A DNA stretch of 64,000 bases from Paramecium octaurelia. Taxonomy: Eukaryota > Ciliophora > Oligohymenophorea > Peniculida > Parameciidae. This document shows positions 11,801-23,155 of this stretch, in pieces. The translations under genes and the position numbers were made by a program. Location of the stretch: the NCBI GenBank assembly GCA_905182995.1, contig CAJJDP010000056.1:392919-456918 (forward strand). The letters run 5' to 3'. The notes beneath the pieces are model-generated. The model did not search any database, was not told where the DNA came from, and worked only from the letters and a program-made list of their open reading frames with translations. Each line of letters starts with the position of its first letter. Position 1 is the first letter of the stretch.

Positions 11801-14800
11801 TCGTCTTCTTGTTCTTCTTCTTCATCACTTATAAATTCGTCTTCCTATTCTATTGCCTCTCCCCTCTCGATTCTCTCCTTTATCTTCTTCCTTTCCTCCT
11901 TTCTAATCTTCTCATAATCAACAACAGTTGCGTATCTATTTACATCAGCTTTATTATCTATAAGCATGGTGCAGAAATTAGAATGGCCACATAAGAATGC
12001 CAAAGCCAGTGGAGTATTGCCATATTTATCAGGTACATCAATGGGGGCCTTCATTTTAATCATGTATCTTCCTGAGATCACACTTCCTCTCATAGCAGCA
12101 TAATGAAGAGGAGATCTTTAATGGATATCCACAGTATCAACTGAACAATGTTTATCAGCTAAAACGGATGACACTGTTTCAAATGGATCAATCTCTTTAA
12201 AATCATTATCATATGTCATTTTTGTGAATGCATAGAAGAGTGGAGTTCTCTTATAGATGTCCAAGGCATTAGTGTTGGCTCCATTCTTAATTAACAAATG
12301 TTCCATCTCAAAGCTGGCATCTGCTTCAGAATTAGATGAATTGATAGCATGATGTAAGGCAGTCCTTTAAGAATGATCAGGGAAATTGGGATCAGCTTTA
12401 AATTTAGTTAAAAATATTCCCACAACTTTAATCTGATTTTCCCTTACCCAATTTTATATTGGAACTACATCATCCTCATTCAAATTATTAACACTACCTC
12501 CATTTGAGATCAGAAGATTCAAGATTCCATCTAATGTAAAATTGTATCTACAAGCTATTTAACTTGTTGGAGTATTCAATTTTTCATCTTTTACAGTAAC
12601 ATCAATCTTACTAATTACATACTCTAAAAATGTTTAACTGTTTTCATTTTCCCTACCACAAACTGGACTCATATTGCATGAATTTGCAAAAAGATGAATG
12701 GGATATATATTTTATTCCGCAGCTTAAGAAAAGGATATTGCCTTGATTTTATTGATCTCCTGTAAAAATGAAACACTATGATAAGACTTGAAAATAAAAT
12801 GAGCTATGGTATAACGTCCCTCATCAATGTAGGGATGCTCTGAGTCTTCTTATTGAGGATCCTTTTATTCTCTAAATTACCTTCTCTTAATGATTGATGA
12901 ATTAGAATCTGCTCCTAAATTAATGAGCAATTGATATAGTTTGATTACTAGTTCTTAAAGAGTCCAACACTCTTAATTAGTCTCATTAATCAAAACATCA
13001 ATTTATTCTTTCTTTAAAAAGACTATAACTGGCTTATTTTTATAATAGAATGTTTTAGTGTGATATTAATCCTTAACATTTACAGCATTTCCTTAAGATT
13101 TTGAAAAAATATTAGTTGATCCAAGTAAACCTTTGGCACTTTTACTTGTTTTTTAATGATGATAGTCTTCTTCAGAATTATCATCATCTTCATTTTCCTC
13201 ATCTTCTTCTTCATTTTCTTCATCTTCATCTCCTTCTTCATCTTCCTCATCTTCATGATTCTCTTCATCTTCCTCATCTTCATGATTCTCTTCATCTTCT
13301 TCCCTTTCTTCAACTTCTAGTTCATCTTCATCTTTTCCTTCTTCATTTTCATCTTCTCCTTCTTCTCCTTCATCTTCTTCATTTTCCTCTTCTTCTTGAA
13401 GCTTTTTCTTCCCATCTTTCTATTCGTTATTTTTCAACTTCTTTTCTTAATTAAGCTTCTCCTCCTCTTCTACTAATACCTTTTATTTCTCTTCAAATAA
13501 TTTCTATAATAATACTGACACTTTTTTCTCATAAATCTTTGAATATTATTATTCAGCTGTGCTTGTAAATTCAGAAAATAGATAAAGTATTGGATTCCAT
13601 CCATTTTCATCATATTAATTGACAAAAGTTGGATCTACTGTCTTAATGATATTCTATAAAATAGAAAATCCCTTTTCACTTTAGAATAATCTACATTCAA
13701 TTAACTTATGCAAAATGTTTCTATCTTTTTTGTCAACATAATTAACAGTAGGAGTAGACAATTTCAATAATAATTCAGACACTTTGAAATTCTGACTCAT
13801 TAATGATTGAATGAATGGAGTTTATCCATTATTGTCTTAAACATTAACATCTGAACCTGCATTAATTAAGAGTTCAATCATCTCGTGAACTAACTTCTCA
13901 TACTTATTTTTGATATCTCTTCTTTCTGCTTTGCTCATTTCACTCCATTTAGGATAATATTACTTTGCATTCTTTCTTGACAATAATACTGCATAATGCA
14001 ATGGAGTCTTCTCTTATAAATCTGCAATCTTGACATCAGCATTCTTCTCCAAAATCAAATATTTCATGTACTCAAATGAATCCACTGTAAACTTGCTTAA
14101 ACTTGAAGAAATCAAAGTTCTGCCTTCATCATCTTTGCAATTAACATCAGTTGTTGGATAACTCAGCAACTTCTTAACAATTCCCAAATGATTCTTCTAT
14201 AGAGCCACAGACAAAGGAGTCAATTTCCAAGAATTTGGTAAATTTTAATCAGCTCCTGCCTTCATCAGTTCCTCTATACATTCTGGAAAACCATAAGCTG
14301 CTGCATAGTGTAGAGGAGTATTTTTAGAACTGTCTGGCTAATCATATTCAGCTCCATGATAAAGCAACAAAGAAAGAATCTTTACGTTTCCATTACGAGC
14401 AGCCAAAGCACAAGAAGATCTTCCATATTTATCCTTGGCCAATACTTTTGCTCCCTATTCAATTAAATACTTAGCCAAATCATAAAAGCCATATGCACTA
14501 GCAATATTTAATGGAGTCATTCTATTTTATCCTGGCAAATTAATTTTTGCTCCATTTTTCAATAAAACCTTTACTGTCTCCAAATGTCCTCTCAGACAAG
14601 CGGCATGAATTGCAGCATTTCCATCTCTATTTTTTCCATCAATATTATTAGAAGCCAATAATTCGACATTATGTGTTCTACCATACTATGCTGCCAATAT
14701 CAATGGTGTGCTCTTATTTCGATCTCCCTCTCTAACATCTATACTGTTATCCATTAAAAACTTAAGACAAGCTGAAGTTTATGAGACAGCAGCATAATGA

Positions 14801-16611
14801 ACAGGTTTTCTGTGAATTTCATCTAAAATATTATATTCCTATGAAATTTCTAACAATTTCTATAGACATGCATGATTAGGGTTAATAGCTGCACAATGGA
14901 TTGGAGTAATTAAATTAGAACCGCCTGATTTCTTTGTGGCTTAAGGTTTCTTTATATTACCTATGCGACTTGCACTTGTGTAATTCAAAACATCAACATG
15001 AACTTAATTAAATCCATACATATGTCCTTTATCCATTGCCATTTGAACCAAATAACCAGCTGTCTTCCAATTTCCGCTTCTGACTGCATATGCAGCTTTA
15101 TCATAATATTAATGTTCGTCACCCAATTAGGCAATCATTAAACCAAATAATTCAGGATTAGTTTCGATTGTCATTAATATCTCTATTTAGTCCTCAGTTA
15201 AACTATCTTCCTGATCCAAATCATAAACAAAAGCATTGTTTCCTTCTCTTCCTCCTCTGCCTAAGGCGACCTTCCTTGTTCTAGAACCATAAGCATATTA
15301 ATCGTTATATCCTGTTTATATTTCCTTGAGAGAACATCTAGGAGTAGTTCCCAATTTTACTTTTTCCATTGCCTTTAGAAATTAAAGCAACATAGCTTTA
15401 TCTTATCTCTAAAATATAAGTTCAATAGCATTGACACCATTTTCAGGAGCCCATCTCTAAAAGAGATTACTAATTTTTAATGAATGAGCAAAAATATCAT
15501 TTAATAATTTAGCATTTCCTGTTTGAGCAGCTCTAATCAACTCCTTATTATTCATGACAATGCTGGAATGATCAACGAATTTCGAAGATGTTCCTTCAAA
15601 TTGTTCACTAGTCTACCTAATTTCTCTGTAATTGGGATTGGCTTTGCCTCTCATGAATTTTTTTGGTGGAGCAGGTTAGGATTTAGATTTCTTAGCACCT
15701 GCTTTCCCTTTCTTTTTCTTTTCTTCAACTGATTGAGATTGAACTTCATTATCCTCAAACTCTTCTTCAGATTCGTCAGATTCTTCCTTCTTCTAAGCTC
15801 TACCTCTCTTGATTTATTTTTTCTAAACTGGAGGTACTTCAACTTGAGCTTTCTTAGCCGATGGAGCTTATCTAGTGACTTTTTTCTTTTTCTATTCTTA
15901 TTCACTTTGCTCTTCAGAACTCTCCTCACTTTCTTCCTATTTTACTTATTTTGTAGTTTTTTTATTTGTTTTCACTACCTTCTGTACTTACTTTTTTGTT
16001 GTTACTTACTTTTTGGGTGGTTACTCTTCAGAGGATTCTTCTTCTTCAACACTGTCCTCAGATTCAGCCTTTCTTTTTGTGTTTTTTTTGACTTCCTTTT
16101 TTTGAGTCTGTTCTTTTACTGCTTATTTTGTTCCTTTCTTTATTGTTTATTTCTTGGGGGGTTCCTCTTCTTCACTTTCACTTTCAGAACTCACCTATTT
16201 CTTTTACTACTTAGTATTGGCGGGAATTTGTTTAACGCTCTTTGCTATATCTTACAATGTATCCTATTGGAATACAAAAGATGTCACAGTTGATTTACTT
16301 CTTGGATTTGGTTTTGTGGATTTTACTTCAACATCTTCCACAATTTTACTAAAAAATAATATCTTTTCTTACGTTCTTTCCTTAACGGATAATAGTGCTT
16401 CTTATGACTCTTTGTAGACTACTTTGCCATCCTTTTGCTTCTCCTGCTACTCCAGTCTTACTACTTTTAATTAGGATTTGTGATCATTAGTTTTTAGATC
16501 TTCTACCACTTTGTAAAAGACCGGCTTGCCTTTTTCGCTTTACCCTAGGATCTAGTCCTTCTTGAATTGATATGCATAGTTAGGTTCTGTCTTTTATCCA
16601 CGAGTCTTCAT
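8808..16611 (-). CDS. Giant ankyrin-repeat / WGR / PARP ADP-ribosyltransferase, 2583 aa
   Basis: A poly(ADP-ribose) polymerase with tankyrase-like ankyrin repeats. Order: a Lys/Glu/Ser-rich N-terminus (residues ~1-330), then a long ankyrin region (~340-1975; units such as [20 protein letters not shown]) interrupted by a very acidic segment (~1040-1160). Next come a WGR domain (GRIGTGGQHQL, ~2100), a PARP regulatory helical segment ([19 protein letters not shown], ~2215) and the catalytic domain. The H-Y-E triad is intact: [38 protein letters not shown]. It should therefore use NAD+ to ADP-ribosylate targets, probably in the nucleus given the WGR and basic N-terminus. Only two introns (9364-9389 and 9059-9084, 26 nt each) are needed, and the spliced length is exactly 2584 codons from ATG 16611 to TGA 8810-8808. 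The plus-strand frames over it are shadows. Confidence 0.9.
13237..13290. repeat. 27-nt tandem repeat (2 copies) in the PARP acidic segment
   Basis: Positions 13237-13263 and 13264-13290 are identical 27-mers. They lie in the Glu/Asp-rich low-complexity part of the ankyrin-PARP gene and encode a nine-residue acidic unit on the minus strand. The surrounding 13,190-13,400 is a looser run of the same kind. Confidence 0.85.
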
Positions 16612-16711
16612 TTATGTTTAATATTAAATTAAATTAAAAAATCTGATGGATTTTTGATTAAATTTTATATGGGGTATCCAAATTATTATAAATAAATAAA
16701 TAATTAAATTC

Positions 16712-17778
16712 TCAATTAATTTTTTCCAAACTTATACATTCTATTTAACTTCTCAATTCTTTAACATCCTCTTAAATGTTATCGAAAGTAGGATGGTGAT
16801 TTGCATATTCAAAATTAATAGGACTGTATTCATTCAAAATTCTTCGCTAATGAAAAGGCGAAATATCTAAAGAATGAATTCCATCAAATTATTTTGAATC
16901 GAAAGAATCCAAGCCTTATATCAAATTAATAGATGGCTGAATTCTATTTGAAGGGGTTCGATTCTATATGTTAATAAATGATTCGTTTTTCAAAGAATCG
17001 TTTTTTGTATTGTCGTGCTCTTCCCTTATTGATTAAATGGTCTCCAGAGGCTGATATATCTATATCGGAGGAGGAATGTGAGGTTATTCAGAAATAGAAG
17101 ACTCTACATCATTGTCCTCGTCATCTGATTTTTCCTCCAACATACTCACTCTCTTAATGTATGAATAAAATCTATTCTTCACTTAATTTTCCTATTTTAA
17201 TTTTAAACACTACTTACTGGTCTTCTGTCTAACATCTTAGCAATTTCACTCCACTTTGGTCCATAAATTCTATACTACTCCAATATTATTTTATCCTCCA
17301 GGGCTGTGAATTTTGATCGATTAATCTCTGGGTCCAAATTATTTAAAAATCTCTCTCGTATTTATTTACTAGAACGTCCTTCCATGAACCCTTCGATTAC
17401 CTTCCAATTTCGACCATATTCCTAAACAAGTTCAAATACTTTTTTGTCCTCCTCATCCGTCCATTGTTTACGCAATTTTGTCTAAAATTCTATAACCATC
17501 CAAACTACCTTATTGGGATTGATCCTCTTCCATCTCTATTGACATTAACTTAAATTTCTCCCAGGAATTTCTTCAGAAATCTACCGCCAATTTCCATTAT
17601 ATTTTCTATGCAATTCAATAAGCAAGGTGTCCTCATTAGCTTTCCAAAACTTTCCATACCTCCTTTCTGATGAACTAGAATCAGAGTCCTTGTTCTGCTT
17701 TCTAATAGACTTATTGATAGATGGTGATCTCTATTAGAACCAAAATAATTACTTTGAGTTTCCTCTCTAGCTACTCAT
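16712..17778 (-). CDS. Three-repeat Myb-like DNA-binding protein, 337 aa
   Basis: A nuclear DNA-binding protein with three Myb/SANT repeats in the N-terminal two thirds: FWKANEDTLLIELHRKYNGN...WRQISEEIPGR; QWTDEEDKKVFELVQEYGRN...WKVIEGFMEGR; FTALEDKIILEQYRIYGPKW...SEIAKMLDRRP. Each keeps the spaced tryptophans (or F/Y substitutes) and ends in an R-W/F recognition helix (CQQRWKRINPNK, QIRERFLNNLDPEI). This is the layout of animal c-Myb (R1R2R3). The C-terminal third is Ser/Asn-rich with no domain. Two introns (27 nt after NPNK, 26 nt after DRRP) bring ATG 17778 to TGA 16714-16712 in exactly 338 codons. It starts less than 100 bases from the 3' end of the next minus-strand gene. Confidence 0.85.
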
Positions 17779-17870
17779 ATTTTTAATTAATTTAATCACT
17801 ACTCAACATTGATTTTGAATTAAATCTTTAAGTGTAAACTATAATTATAAAAATGTCATCAAAAATTAAA

Positions 17871-18686
17871 TCAAATAATTTATCTAAACTCTGGAAGGGT
17901 TAACAACCGATTATGTTACTTCTATGGCTTTTTAAGCGGTTTAAGATACATCTACACATTAGCTTTTAATTTCCTTGGAGATGGAACTAAAGTCGTAGTC
18001 ATTGTGGCTGGTGTTCTAGGAGTCAATACTTTCTAAAAATCGCTAGGGAGAAAGGGAATCGAACGATATTTATCAAAAATTTTTCGATGATTGGAAAATT
18101 TTCTCCTTTAATCAACTACAATCTGTTGCTGTTTAATTAAGAAGGAGTCGAAAAAGCTAGACTTGCTTTTGGTCTGATTGGAACATGTTTATGGAGCAAT
18201 ATCTTCCAGATGCTCGAACGAATTTATAATAAAATCATTATTAGGTTCACCACCCTCCTCTATTTGGATACTCTTCATATTCATATATTATGGATATAGC
18301 TTTTCGTATTGTTTCTTTTGAGTTCTTTAAAACTTATTTGCTAGAGCCTCTTGCTCCCTTATTTATTAAATAATAAAAACACCATCCTTCATTGAATCCC
18401 TTTGAAAGATTGTTTCCTTCCCACATAATGAACAATCACAACTCTTCCTCTGCTGTCTTTCTTTGACTTCAATGAGTTTTTGAGACTATTTAGCATTGGT
18501 TGCCAATGAACCCCTTTTCTATGGAGATTATTCCCTTGTTTGAAGTTCCTCATTAGTTTCTTTTCGAGATGGATGGACGTTTTTATGTTAAGTTTCAAAT
18601 CTGTACAAGAATCTTTGATTATGTGGCAAACTGAAGCTTCGTTTAATCCTCTGAGCATGAACATTTCTCAATAGCACGTTCTTCAT
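17871..18686 (-). CDS. Uncharacterised basic protein with CxxC-type motif, 271 aa
   Basis: A single exon from ATG 18686 to TGA 17873-17871 (272 codons with stop). The protein is basic, with a short Cys pair (CDCSLCGKE) near residue 95 and a Ser/Thr-Pro-rich C-terminus (KVLTPRTPATMTTTLVPSPR) that could be a phosphorylated tail. No known domain is recognised. Plus-strand frames across the same DNA contain hydrophobic stretches, but they need frame jumps and lack a start in phase. This minus frame is clean and uninterrupted, so I choose it. Confidence 0.65.
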
Positions 18687-18785
18687 TTATGCCAATTTCT
18701 TTCTCTCAATTCGCTCTGTAAGAGGTTGAAAGTGAACTTATAAATACGGTTTTCTTTATTTAATATTTTGCATAATTTTATTTAA

Positions 18786-19400
18786 TCATTTATACAAATG
18801 ACCACTCTAATGCAACTCATGAAGTGTTTTCAATAGATTCTCAACAAAATTAACTTATATTTCCTTAGGGATAGTACGGAATGCTGGAAAATGAACAAAT
18901 AAGCATGCTGATTTTGGGCATACGTGACTTTTTAATAAAGAACAATAATAAATGAAGTTACAAATATATCTCCCTGGATCCGTAGATTCTTCAACAGGAA
19001 ATTATTTTCCTAATTTCTCCACTAACAATTCAGTATTTAGTTTAGTTTGTCTACAATAATCTTTTTCGCAATCCTTCTCTATGCATTCATTATGGGCTAG
19101 GTATCCTTTCATATCAGGAATTCCAAAATCCTTTAAATTGTAGCCACATTGCTCAATGTTAAATTCCTAAGATCCATCATAAACTCCAAAATGAATATTC
19201 AAAGTATGATCAGGCAGATTATTCACATATTATTCACAAGCCACTGTAGAAACTTCTAATACCTCCGAATGAATGATCTCATATTTTTTTTTAAATTCCT
19301 CCGTAAACTCTGATACCATAACACTTGTAGGATTAGTAACTACATTACCAAATTTCCCAAAAGCACTTATTGTTATTTGTAATTTATTGTTATTATCCAT
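18786..19400 (-). CDS. Pyroglutamyl-peptidase I family (peptidase C15), 204 aa
   Basis: A cytosolic cysteine peptidase of the C15 family, which removes N-terminal pyroglutamate from peptides. A single exon runs from ATG 19400 to TGA 18788-18786 (205 codons). The family's N-terminal loop is recognisable though divergent (SAFGKFGNVVTNPTS). Candidate catalytic residues are the Glu in FNIEQCGYN, the Cys in DPGRYICNFIYYCSL (matching the family's GRYxCxxxYY segment) and the His in CLFVHFP. At about 200 residues the length is normal for the family. The full candidate E-C-H set suggests an active enzyme. Confidence 0.82.
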
Positions 19401-19592
19401 TTTTAATTAAATTTTTTATGATTAATTATATATTTATTCATAACTCAGCAATTATTTGATATAACCAAACAAGTAGTTTTTAAGATTCCTAGAAATCACA
19501 TTCTACTAATAATTTAATTTGGAATTTATCAGAAATTAAGAGAGAAACATTGAAACCTCCTTATTAGAGATGTATATCATTCAATTAAAATT

Positions 19593-20003
19593 TCATTTAG
19601 AAAATTCTTAATTTTCATTATAATATAAATTAATCATATTATGTATTAAAATGGATAGAACATAATCCATAATTATTAAGTGTGTAAATTTAATTCTATT
19701 ATTTGTAATATAGATGAATAATGAGAAAATTCTAAAATATATGTGATTTATAGTTCCTACATTATTCTTATTCAATAATATAGATGGATTTAAGTGCATA
19801 GTTATTTTTATATTCATTTAAGTTAAATTGATTGAGGTAAAATTACTTGTATCATTTTTGTTTATACATGAATAATTTAATATTTTTAAGATTTTATAAC
19901 TTTTTATGGAAGAAATGCTATTAAACTCAACAATCGATTCGAAAAATTTGAAACTACACTTTTCTTTATTCAAATGATATAGTAATTTAATAATATTTTC
20001 CAT
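19593..20003 (-). CDS. Possible AT-rich ORF, 136 aa
   Basis: A frame from ATG 20003 to TGA 19595-19593 is open for 137 codons when TAA is read as Gln. It is rich in Ile, Asn, Phe and Tyr, with a hydrophobic patch (FRIFSLFIYIT). In DNA this AT-rich, with only TGA as a stop, frames of this length can arise by chance. I recognise nothing in it. It fills the ~740-base gap between the pyroglutamyl-peptidase and PH-domain genes. Confidence 0.3.
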
Positions 20004-20137
20004 AGTAAATTTTGGGGTATTTATAAAAATTTGACTAAGCAGGATGTAAATTGATAGACTATGTATTAGAATTTCTATTAGATATCAATAAATAACTTAT
20101 ATAAAAGATTTAAATTATAATATGTTTTAAATGAAAA

Positions 20138-21446
20138 TCATTATTACTCTGTCCATCTTGATGAATCTAATTCGTCAAATTTAACTAATAATTCAGGCTG
20201 GTCAACTTAGTCACCTTCAATTTAATCATGAACATCTTGGATGTTGAGAAATAATGATTGAATTTACTTAGGTGCCTAATCAATTTTTTTAATATTTCCA
20301 ACATGATTTGCTCCTTCATTAGCATCATTTTCGGATGTTCCCCAGATATTTTAAATAGTTTTTTTTTAAGCATATTTAATGGGTTATTGATGACTATTTA
20401 AACTTGGTTTCTTTTTGATTTTATCTAATCTTTTAGGTATTGGTAAATAACTAAGTTTTTCTTCTTCTTCTTTTTAGAATAGTTAATCATACATGGTTAA
20501 CTAAACTATTTGTTCATTTTATTCACCTTTGAAAATAATTTAGCTGGTTTCTTATTCTAAAAAATCCATATTTATTGCTTTTAATTCGATATTTTTCTCA
20601 ATGATAAATTTGTTATTCTCTTTTTTTTGATGGTCTGATGAGGATTCTTTTTCTTGGATATCTATTTTGTTCTATTCTTGGGTGAGATTTTAAGAATTTA
20701 TGCAATGATCTTAATTTTTTAATTCATCTAGTTGTAAATTGGAACCTAGGTTGTCTGTTTGCTAAGGTTGTGTGATGTCTTCATTATTAGGGGTTTGTGC
20801 TAATTACTTGTCTTCTTTCGATTAATATATAGGTTTATCAAGATCTTTGGATTCGGGTTGGGATTGGTCTTTCTTTAATTTCAATTCTTGAGATGAGAAT
20901 TAGGTGTTTTTTAAGTCTGGGAGATTGATGGCAAATAGGTTGGAATAATAAGGTGTTCGTTGCCTTTACAGAATACTTTTTCCAGTTGATCTAAATCGGA
21001 TTGCTTCCAAGTAGTTCAGCCACAGCATGTAAATTTCATTTGATTATGCCACTAAAACAATGTATTTATCGGTCAAGTAAATTGTAAATCCAAAGGCTTC
21101 TTTCCACTCAACTCCTTAATTGGAAAGAGCATAATGTGGTTTATCAGAAACAGACTGTACTTCCTAAAATGAATAGCAAAGATACTTCAAAGGGGATATA
21201 GGTGATATCATTAAGAGAGTATCGTTCTTTGTTGGAATAGTAGAGTGTTATTTCAAGGAGATTTAGAGTAAAGTAGCGCTTATTGTAATCTTAAAATATT
21301 CTTGAAAGGCCTGGAAGTGGTTTCATCTTTTTAAACCAATCGGATATTTAAGGTTTAAGAGTTTAAGTGTATCGTTGGTCAATAATAAACTTGGAATGCA
21401 CTAAGTCCCTCTGAGTTCTTTCCAAATATTTTATTTTTTTGGACAT
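20138..21446 (-). CDS. PH-domain-like protein with Q/N-rich tail, 428 aa
   Basis: The N-terminal ~150 residues resemble a pleckstrin-homology domain: RYFTLNLLEITLYYSNK for the first strands, then FGFTIYLTDKYIVLVAQS and a closing helix IYMLWLNYLEAIRF, with the expected Trp in that helix. PH domains bind phosphoinositides or proteins at membranes. The rest is a long hydrophilic Gln/Asn/Lys-rich region without a domain. One 22-nt intron in the PH region makes the frame from ATG 21446 to TGA 20140-20138 exactly 429 codons. It is divergent from the coiled-coil gene at 21541, sharing a promoter gap of about 95 bases. Confidence 0.7.
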
Positions 21447-21540
21447 TCTTAAATAAGTAATATAGTTATTTAGATAAATTACACTTATGAACAAATTCGT
21501 TCTGATGCTTTTTATTAATAATTGTAATATAAATTTTATT

Positions 21541-23113
21541 ATGAAGATCTATAAATCATTTGCATTTGATCAAAACATTCCGTAGACCGATTACGAGAAG
21601 TACATCAATCCTGACGACTTGTTGAATGAGAGTTTCGAGGAATTGAAAGGAGAGTTCAAAAATTACAGAACCAAGAAAGGAAGAGACATAATAAAACAAG
21701 AGATGGAAATGAGAAAGCAACTGCAAATGAAGAGTATCACCATAATTTATTGTAGGGAAAAAAAATTAATCTGGTTTGGTGGTCTAACAAAAAAAGCATG
21801 AGGACCAAGATAATCAAAAAGACATGCTCGGAAACATTGGATTGCTGATTCGGTAGTAAGAGAGGAAGTGCAAATAAATTAAAAAGGAAGTGCAGTCGCG
21901 TACATAATTGAATATAGACATGCAGCAAACTTTGGTTAGGACTATACAACGATGAAACAGAAAATCCAGTAATTTATTTATGGGGACAATTTAGGAAGAC
22001 TGATGTGACAAAATAACCAATATTCAGTTAAGAAGACTTTGCTAAGTTGATTCAAAGGGAAGATGAGGATGAATTGATTCAAACACAAACAAGGACAATG
22101 CATAAACCCAGAGAGTATTAATATTCTTGCTAATATTAGGGGTTTCAAGTCTCGATTCATTGAGAAGCAAATCCCAATGTATAAGAATATGGAGCAGTCC
22201 TCCGAAATCGATTCAAAAAAATAAGTGGACAGCAAAATATTGACAAAATCAAATAAGACAATTAAACAGTATAATACCTGATTAGAATTTACATAGATTT
22301 GGTCTTTAATAATCTCGAGAGTCCCCTTCCAACGCAATGTTTGAAGGCGAGGCAAAACGCATATCAAAATCATATCTCTATAAGACTTGGCTTAAAGGAG
22401 AGGAAGCATAAAACAAGAAACTCAAAAAGCCAAGAAGGACAGAGTCTTATCATAAGGCAGCTGCTTAAAGGGAAGAAATAAAAAGTTAATTGAAAGAAAG
22501 AGCTTAAGTGGCATTCAAACGTTATGAAAGTATGGGGAAGAGTATTACATTTATTAAAATCTTAAGCATGGGAAAAGTTCGGAGTATTTTCATAGGACAT
22601 TTTGGATTTCAGAATGCAAACCTTAAAAGAGGCTAAAATCTAAAGATTGTATTAAATTAAAAATTATCAAGATTACTTGAGCAATAAGAGCATGATCTTA
22701 AGAAGGTCGAAGCGAATGAGTAATTTATTAATGTATTTTAAAAGATAGAGAGACCCGGACATGCTCACTCGATTAGTGAAGGTGATCACTAAACCTAATT
22801 CGGATAACAAAGAAGAAGTCAAAACCAACTTTGAGTATCATGAACAAAGACTTAAGGATATGAGAACAAGGACTAGATAAATTTAGAGAGCTGGATTTTG
22901 AATAATTATATTTATAAATTAATGCTATAAAGATAAAAACATGAACTTAAGGAATAATTTTAGGATAGAAAGAGGTTTTATGAAGTAGTCTATAAAAAGA
23001 ATGCCGACAGAGCAATCGTATTGAGCAATATTTATGTTAATATCAAATACATGGGGAACAAATATTCAAAAGAATTAGAGGATGAGTTGAATTAATATAT
23101 AGCATTGTTATGA
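21541..23113 (+). CDS. Charged, probably coiled-coil protein; exon structure partly unresolved
   Basis: Starts at ATG 21541 (MKIYKSFAFDQNIPQTDYEK). Coding blocks follow through 21,690, 21,950-22,120, 22,140-22,540, 22,560-22,905 and 22,920-23,113, ending at TGA 23111-23113. Introns I can place are 22 nt near 21735, 25 nt near 22118, 28 nt near 22270 and 25 nt near 22535. Joins near 21,900 and 22,910 do not close in phase. The product is highly charged (SQLKERAQVAFKRYESMGK; RDPDMLTRLVKVITKPNSD) and predicted alpha-helical. It has no domain I can name with confidence. The coding signal is strong, but the exact model and product are open. One alternative is that the last block belongs to a separate short gene. 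Confidence 0.5.
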
Positions 23114-23155
23114 AAATTTGAGATATAAATTAAATCTTTTTTTTTAAAAAGTATT

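Noticed and set aside
13116-13454. His/Leu-rich plus-strand ORF
   Set aside because: Shadow of the acidic low-complexity insert of the PARP gene; repeat-driven.
15733-16293. Phe/Leu/Ser-rich plus-strand ORF
   Set aside because: Shadow of the Lys/Glu-rich N-terminal region of the ankyrin-PARP gene.
17853-18300. Plus-strand frames with a hydrophobic segment and an apparent ATG at 17853
   Set aside because: They need unexplained frame jumps. A single uninterrupted 272-codon minus frame covers the same DNA.
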